From Alphaproteobacteria bacterium (GTDB lineage: Bacteria; Pseudomonadota; Alphaproteobacteria; GCA-2731375), in assembly GCA_016776605.1 (NCBI GenBank), contig JADHTB010000008.1:1-64000 (forward strand): DNA of 64,000 nt, in the 5' to 3' direction. A program made the position numbers and the translations under genes. Under the pieces are notes generated by a model. The model worked only from the letters and a program-made list of their open reading frames with translations, was not told where the DNA came from and made no database searches. This document shows, piece after piece, positions 57,290 to 64,000 of the stretch. Numbering within the stretch: position 1 is the stretch's first letter; every line of letters starts with the position of its first letter.

Positions 57290-57865
57290 ATGCAATTACT
57301 GGATGACATCAAGACACAGGAATGCCGCGCCTTTGCCCTGGCTTGGCAAGGTTGGCGCGGTGCTGAGCTGGTGCCAACGCGTTCCGAGGTGCGGATCGCG
57401 GAAATCGTCGGGCTGCTGCCCTTTATATCCGTGCTTGAAATTATATCACCGGAGGCGGCAAATTTTCGCCTCTTCGGTACAACCCTATGCGATACCTTGG
57501 GTGTGGATCCGACGGGCCTGAATTATTTCGACATGACGACGCCTGAAAAACGTGACCTTCGGATACAACGGACCTGCCAAATGAGTGCCCATCCATGCGG
57601 CAGCCATTTTCTATACTCTATCGCCTATAAATCGGGCCGATCCGTTCCGACCGAGGTGCTGTCTTTTCCCGTATGGCCGAATGATCCTTCCTCGGGGCGG
57701 CAGATTTTCTCTATTTCGATTGCCCTGGAAGACATGCGCATGGTGGGCACGGCGGTGGCGCCGAACCGGCTGCCCGTGAGTGAAAGCTTTCAGTTTGTCG
57801 ATATCGGCGCCGGCGTACCGGATGCCGGCCTGAACCTGGCGGACCGACCGCCCGCGACTTTATAA
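57290..57865 (+). CDS. PAS_5-type domain protein (first tandem paralogue)
   Basis: A 191-residue protein that resembles the alphaproteobacterial PAS_5 family (PAS-like sensory proteins of unknown output). It is a paralogue of the gene at 58074. They share QLLDDIKTxECRAFALAWQ, LNYFDMTTPE/KNYFDMVAPE, the CGSHF-block and the FVDIGAGVPDxGLNLADRP C terminus. No output domain (kinase, GGDEF or HTH) is fused. The start ATG has only a weak upstream ribosome site. The ligand is unknown. Confidence 0.8.
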   Translation: MQLLDDIKTQECRAFALAWQGWRGAELVPTRSEVRIAEIVGLLPFISVLEIISPEAANFRLFGTTLCDTLGVDPTGLNYFDMTTPEKRDLRIQRTCQMSAHPCGSHFLYSIAYKSGRSVPTEVLSFPVWPNDPSSGRQIFSISIALEDMRMVGTAVAPNRLPVSESFQFVDIGAGVPDAGLNLADRPPATL

Positions 57866-58073
57866 TTCGGACAGCTTGGAAAACGCCTTGGCAAGGACCT
57901 GGGCGTTAAATTCCTAAACTTCCACGATCAAGACATTCTCCGGGTGACCCGACACGGACACCTTCTGCAACTTTGGCGTATTTTTAAATGCGCTGATACT
58001 AATGTGGCCAACAATTTGTTAAGGTCGTACGGCGTATGGACTATATTAGCTGCCTAGAGAGGAGCCATGTGCG

Positions 58074-58667
58074 GTGCAATTGCTGGATGATATCAAGACA
58101 CGGGAATGCCGCGCCTTTGCCCTAGCCTGGCAGGATTGGCGTGGTGCTGAACTGGTGCCACGGCGGGCGCAAGTGCAAATCGACCAGATCAAAAAACTAT
58201 TGCCTATGCTTGTGGTATTAGAGATCGTATCGCCAGAATTGGCTTGGTTTCGCCTTGCCGGCACCGCCATAACCGAGATTATGGGGGCCGATTTGACGGG
58301 TAAGAATTATTTCGACATGGTCGCGCCAGAAACCCGGGACCTTGGTGTGGCGCGGACCTGCCAGGCAGCGGCGCAGCCTTGCGGCTCGCACTTTATTCAT
58401 CCAATTGTCCATCAATCGGGGCGAACAGTTCCCACGGAGGTGCTTTCACTGCCTGTGCTGCCGAACGACCCGGCGGCGCCGCCACAATTTTTCACGATTT
58501 CTGTGCAATTGGAAGATTCGCGCCTTGAAGGATCAGCGTCGGAGCAAAACCAATTTCCCGTGATCGAAGGATACCAATTCGTCGACATCGGCGCCGGTGT
58601 CCCAGATCCAGGCCTGAACCTGGCGGACCGCCCGCCCGCGACCCTGAATATCGAGCGGCGCAATTAA
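58074..58667 (+). CDS. PAS_5-type domain protein (second tandem paralogue)
   Basis: A 197-residue protein with the same domain as the neighbour at 57290 and by eye roughly 60 percent identical to it. The copy here has a GTG start at 58074, nine bases after a strong GGAG site (58061-58064). An ATG at 58067 opens an out-of-frame eight-codon reading frame that crosses the start. The two genes are 208 bp apart, and the gap holds no other gene. Tandem duplication is clear; the function is unknown. Confidence 0.82.
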   Translation: MQLLDDIKTRECRAFALAWQDWRGAELVPRRAQVQIDQIKKLLPMLVVLEIVSPELAWFRLAGTAITEIMGADLTGKNYFDMVAPETRDLGVARTCQAAAQPCGSHFIHPIVHQSGRTVPTEVLSLPVLPNDPAAPPQFFTISVQLEDSRLEGSASEQNQFPVIEGYQFVDIGAGVPDPGLNLADRPPATLNIERRN

Positions 58668-58682
58668 AAACAAAGGCCGGCG

Positions 58683-61019
<2,337 letters not shown>

Positions 61020-61061
61020 GGCGCCAGTATAACCGATTTAGTGTGGCATCCAGCCACTGTT

Positions 61062-61871
61062 TCAAAAACGTGAACGCGACTTGGAACGCCAACCCAACCG
61101 GTGTAGATACCAAATCGCGAGGCAACCCGAATAAGCGAGCGAAGTCGTCAGGCCCATTGCGAGGCCGGTTGCCGAACCAAACCGCGCCGTCGCCAAATGC
61201 GCCACCAACAGGCCAAGCCCGAAACCGGCGATGGGCACCACCGCGCGGGACAGGGTTGCCGCCGTGGCTGGGCCGCCGAGACGGGCCAGCAGGACGATTG
61301 TTGCACTAATGAAAACGATCGGCGCGATCGCCAGGATACCAGAGTATTTCGGGCCAAGCGCCGCGCTGGAAAGGGCGATCAAGGTTGTCAGCAGCCCGAC
61401 CAGCAGGGCGCGTAGTGGCAGGTCGAACCAACGGCGCGGCGCCGGCGCCGCGCTGCCGGGCCGGGCCCAAAGACGCAGGGTGGCAAGGGCAACCGCGAGT
61501 GCCGCGACGTTCAGCAGACCCGCGCTAAACGGCGACCAGTCAATTTGATGGATCGCCAGGGTTGCGCAAACCCAGGTGAGGATCGCCAGCGCCACCGTCG
61601 CCACCTGCGTTGTCCGCGTCGCCGCAATTGCCGCGGCCACCAAAAAGCATGTCGTCGACACGTTCGTTGCCAGACTGCTGAGCAGGCCACGCGAAATGAA
61701 TTGGGCCGACGCGTCAATTGCCATGACAACGTAGATCGGCCCAATCGAGACCGGCAGCGAGGTGATGAGGGCGCCCCAGAACGGCCCGGACCGTTCCGCC
61801 GCCATCGTCGCCGCAACCACAACGGTGGCGGCCAAACCGGCCTTCAGGAACAAGAGGAGGATATCAATCAT
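61062..61871 (-). CDS. Integral membrane protein of unknown function
   Basis: A 269-residue protein with about eight hydrophobic segments spread from residue 4 to the end (for example ILLLFLKAGLAATVVVAATM at 4-23, and GLGLLVAHLATARFGSA near 222-238). I recognise no conserved motif that identifies a family. It begins 131 bp from the TauD-like gene on the opposite strand and ends 42 bp before uvrB on the same strand, so joint transcription with uvrB is possible. Transporter or permease-like roles are possible, not shown. Confidence 0.75.
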   Translation of the reverse strand: MIDILLLFLKAGLAATVVVAATMAAERSGPFWGALITSLPVSIGPIYVVMAIDASAQFISRGLLSSLATNVSTTCFLVAAAIAATRTTQVATVALAILTWVCATLAIHQIDWSPFSAGLLNVAALAVALATLRLWARPGSAAPAPRRWFDLPLRALLVGLLTTLIALSSAALGPKYSGILAIAPIVFISATIVLLARLGGPATAATLSRAVVPIAGFGLGLLVAHLATARFGSATGLAMGLTTSLAYSGCLAIWYLHRLGWRSKSRSRF

Positions 61872-62002
61872 GGCTGCCTGTTAGCACCCCGCGCGGCCAT
61901 GATCAAACTGGTGGGAGGCGGGTTAGCTTGGGCACGAAACCGCACCATAGGAAATTTTGGGATTATTACATAAGGCCATACCTGCTATAGTCAGCCCATC
62001 TG

Positions 62003-62980
62003 ATGGCGATGCTGGAACATGATATCAACGGCCCCCTGGCCTGGACCGGGCGCGAACTGGCGGATGACGCCGGCTTGATCGCCCTGGAGGATGCCTGCCG
62101 GGACGAATTGCTGGCACTGGCCGGTCTGTTGACGGCCAACCCCTTGCCGGTACTGTCCCTGCGCCTGGACGATTTCAAGCTGGAGAACTGCCGCGCCCTG
62201 ATGGCGCGGGTGCGCCGGCAGTTGGACCAGGGCCTGGGTTTCGCCATTATCGACCGCCTGCCCCTTGAGCAGATAGATCAGCTTGGCGGCGAAGAGACCG
62301 CGACGGCGCTGTATTGGCTGCTGGCATCCATGCTGGCCCGGCCGGTGGCGCAAAGCTGGGACGGCAAGATGCTGTATGACGTGCGCGATACCGGCAAACA
62401 ACCGGGCAACGGCGTGCGCCCGGACGTTACCAGCGCGGGCCAGAACCTGCACACCGACAACAGCTATAACCTGTGCCCGCCGGATTATGTCGCCCTGCTC
62501 TGCCGGCAGACGGCGATGCAGGGCGGGGTCAGCCAACTGGTCAGCTTTCATGCCGCGCACAACCGCATGCGGGCCGAATGCCCCGATCTACTGGCCCGGC
62601 TGTATCAGGACTTTACCTTTGACCGTCAGCGGGAACATGCCCCGGACGATACAAAGGTGGTGCACCATCCGCTGTTTGCCTGGGACGGCGGGTGTCTGGT
62701 GGGCCGGCTGTCCAAGCGCATGGTGATCCAGGGTTACGAGCTGGAAGACAAGGTCATGGACGAGACCGCCGCCGCCGCGCTGGCGGCGTTGGAGGCGACC
62801 ATGACGGCGCCAGGCATGGGCAAGGAATTCCATTTCCAGCCCGGCCAGATCCAATTCGTCAACAACAAGACCTGCGGGCATGCCCGCACCGCCTTTACCG
62901 ACTGGCCCGCGCCCAGGCCCAAGCGGCGCCTGATCCGCCTGTGGCTACGCCATCAGGGCCGGGCCTTTTACAATGGTTGA
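62003..62980 (+). CDS. TauD/TfdA-family Fe(II)/2-oxoglutarate dioxygenase
   Basis: A 325-residue dioxygenase. The metal-binding H-x-D motif is in LHTDNSYNLCPP (about 147-158), the distal histidine is in KTCGHARTAF near 290, and the 2-oxoglutarate arginine is in PKRRLIRLWLR. Relatives hydroxylate alkyl sulfates, taurine, clavaminate or other small molecules. The substrate is unknown. It converges with the cupin gene (nine bases between stop codons). Confidence 0.87.
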   Translation: MAMLEHDINGPLAWTGRELADDAGLIALEDACRDELLALAGLLTANPLPVLSLRLDDFKLENCRALMARVRRQLDQGLGFAIIDRLPLEQIDQLGGEETATALYWLLASMLARPVAQSWDGKMLYDVRDTGKQPGNGVRPDVTSAGQNLHTDNSYNLCPPDYVALLCRQTAMQGGVSQLVSFHAAHNRMRAECPDLLARLYQDFTFDRQREHAPDDTKVVHHPLFAWDGGCLVGRLSKRMVIQGYELEDKVMDETAAAALAALEATMTAPGMGKEFHFQPGQIQFVNNKTCGHARTAFTDWPAPRPKRRLIRLWLRHQGRAFYNG

Positions 62981-62989
62981 ATTAAGCGG

Positions 62990-63412
62990 CTAACCGGGCG
63001 CGTCGCAGACCACCGTGCCCATGTCGGCGGGAATAGAGACTTCCAGCAGCTCGAATGCATCCGAGGTGGCGATCTCGTTATGCGGCGTATCGCCTGGAAT
63101 ATACATGGAATCCCCGGCCGAAATCCGTTCAACCCGGCCACCGGCAAACTCCAGATCCACCCAACCGTTCAGCATATAGACCAACTGCCCCTCGCATAGG
63201 TGCACATGCCAGCCCGTCGGTTCTGACAGCCCGGCGGTGGACGAGGTGATCTGAGCCCGGATACGCCCCTGACTGGCCGCCGTGACGCCCAGTTCCCGAT
63301 ACTGCATAAAATCCCGCCGGCCCGGCACCATTATTGGGTTATCGGCCTTGGATAAGGCAATTTCCTGTCCCGTTGCCGCGCCGTCCGCCGACGCTGAAGC
63401 TTCCACACTCAT
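62990..63412 (-). CDS. Cupin-domain protein
   Basis: A 140-residue protein with one cupin barrel (about residues 40-130). GWHVHLCEGQLVYMLNGWVDLEF holds the His pair and Glu of motif 1 (quoted in part), and GDSMYIPGDTPHNEI the motif-2 histidine. Metal binding is likely, the reaction is unknown. It converges with the TauD-like gene. The upstream region towards 63590 contains no supported gene. Confidence 0.83.
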   Translation of the reverse strand: MSVEASASADGAATGQEIALSKADNPIMVPGRRDFMQYRELGVTAASQGRIRAQITSSTAGLSEPTGWHVHLCEGQLVYMLNGWVDLEFAGGRVERISAGDSMYIPGDTPHNEIATSDAFELLEVSIPADMGTVVCDAPG

Positions 63413-63589
63413 ATCGATCTCCCCTTCCCCATATCCGAAATAATATTGCGGGAAGAATGGTAGGATTGGCGGCGTGGCTTGGCAAGGGCAATAGCAGGGG
63501 GCATGGCCAGGCCGGCAAAATCAATTCGAGCGAGGCGGGGCATGCGGGCAATCAAACCTGATCGGCAACGGGAAACAATAAGGGTCGCC

Positions 63590-63733
63590 AACCGTTTCAT
63601 GGCTGATATCGACGCCGCGTTCGTGGAGCAAATCCACGACCTGCCGCAGCGAAAGCGGAAACCGGATATACACCCTCACGGCCAAGTGGATGATCTCGGG
63701 GGACGTCTTGAAATATAGGAATGGATTTCTCAT
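63590..63733 (-). pseudogene. Truncated IS6-type transposase remnant
   Basis: The first 48 codons on the minus strand read like the start of an IS6-family transposase of alphaproteobacteria: NPFLYFKTSPEIIHLAVRV, then FPLSLRQVVDLLHERGVDISHETV. After HETV the expected WWNRFGP continuation is replaced by unrelated residues (GDPYCFPLP...) and a stop follows at 63521. The DDE catalytic domain is absent, so this is an inactive insertion-sequence fragment. Terminal inverted repeats were not recognised. Confidence 0.8.
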
Positions 63734-64000
63734 TGAAGGACGTTACGAAACGCGCCTCACCGGCTCAAGCCTGCTTGCCTTGACACTGCCCTCACTCGCC
63801 TTTGCCGAATGGCGTCAAATTGCCGCTTGAAACTACAGGTGGCTTCTATTTTCTGCCACACCCACTTTCCGCTGACAGCGCCAAGTAAACGCTTTCATCG
63901 TGCGTAGGTGCCTGACCCTGCTAGATGGGCAAGTCCGGTGAGCGCGGGCAGAGGTTTGACGATCACGCAAGTGGCAATCGAAGCAACAAAATGCGAAAGC
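63734..64000. other. Right-edge region without a supported gene
   Basis: No convincing gene, RNA or terminator is visible in these 267 bases. A short plus-strand stretch (63750-63828) encodes a signal-peptide-like string without a start codon and with an early stop, which could be a gene remnant. The window may cut a gene that begins beyond it. Confidence 0.4.

Noticed and set aside
58067..58090. Short out-of-frame reading frame over the start of the second PAS_5 gene
   Set aside because: Its stop lies in the coding sequence shared by both paralogues, so it can arise by chance. It is kept only as a minor note in the PAS finding.
63750..63828. Plus-strand stretch coding for a signal-peptide-like string
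   Set aside because: There is no start codon in frame and a stop comes soon after, so it is at most a remnant.

Overview
The window is a 64 kb piece of chromosome from a GC-rich (roughly 60 percent by eye) alphaproteobacterium, most likely of the Rhodospirillales or a related order. The placement is an inference from gene types and order: a PHA locus with a PhaR regulator, the bamD-recN-ligA order, a class II DAHP synthase, a PAS_5-type protein pair, and dispersed short palindromes of a kind common in that class. No phage, CRISPR array or intact transposon was found. The only insertion-sequence trace is a truncated IS6-type transposase near the right edge.

Layout. 0-3.3 kb: lipB, a lone FliN/SpoA-type protein, tRNA-Leu(GAG) with its terminator, mgtE and a DUF985 cupin. 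3.2-7.4 kb: polyhydroxyalkanoate locus (phaC, phaB and an EamA permease leftward, phaR divergent), with an out-of-frame overlap or frameshift at the phaC 5' end. 7.4-15.3 kb: a leftward methyltransferase/SDR/ThDP-enzyme group, a very large DUF2339 membrane protein of lower GC, and a PLP decarboxylase. 15.3-19.5 kb: acyl-CoA and flavin/F420 oxidoreductase genes. 19.5-24 kb: a LysM protein, a dihaem cytochrome c operon, a LOG-family protein and icd. 24-34.9 kb: an orphan TylF-type methyltransferase, a CNBD potassium channel behind alaS, gor, DAHP synthase, a nicotinate phosphoribosyltransferase and a permease. 34.9-44.6 kb: an oxidoreductase, a conserved unknown protein, then a tightly coupled leftward operon bamD-recN-ligA-enoyl-CoA hydratase-thiolase-like-OB fold-cupin. 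45-52 kb: XRE regulator, glutamine amidotransferase, GNAT, permease, MarR, and a gentisate catabolic group (Fe-S reductase, gentisate dioxygenase, fumarylpyruvate hydrolase). 52-64 kb: exonuclease III, UbiH-family hydroxylase, amidase, LLM monooxygenase, VOC protein, two tandem PAS_5 proteins, uvrB, a membrane protein, a TauD-type dioxygenase, a cupin and the IS remnant.

Functional links. PHA synthesis, several enoyl-CoA hydratases, a thioesterase and a thiolase-like/OB-fold pair point to strong acyl-CoA metabolism. The MarR-reductase-gentisate group indicates aromatic degradation, but neither the ring hydroxylase oxygenase nor a maleylpyruvate isomerase is present here.

The most unusual signals are (1) the G8 tract with two overlapping frames at the start of phaC, (2) a dispersed two-module palindromic element whose leading TAG is the stop codon of the upstream gene at three of four sites and whose second hairpin is inverted in one copy, (3) a run of four back-to-back hairpins after phaR, and (4) a thiolase-like protein lacking the usual catalytic cysteine context beside a DUF35 OB-fold partner. 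I saw no clear, complete, previously undescribed multi-gene system. Most of the window is ordinary chromosome.
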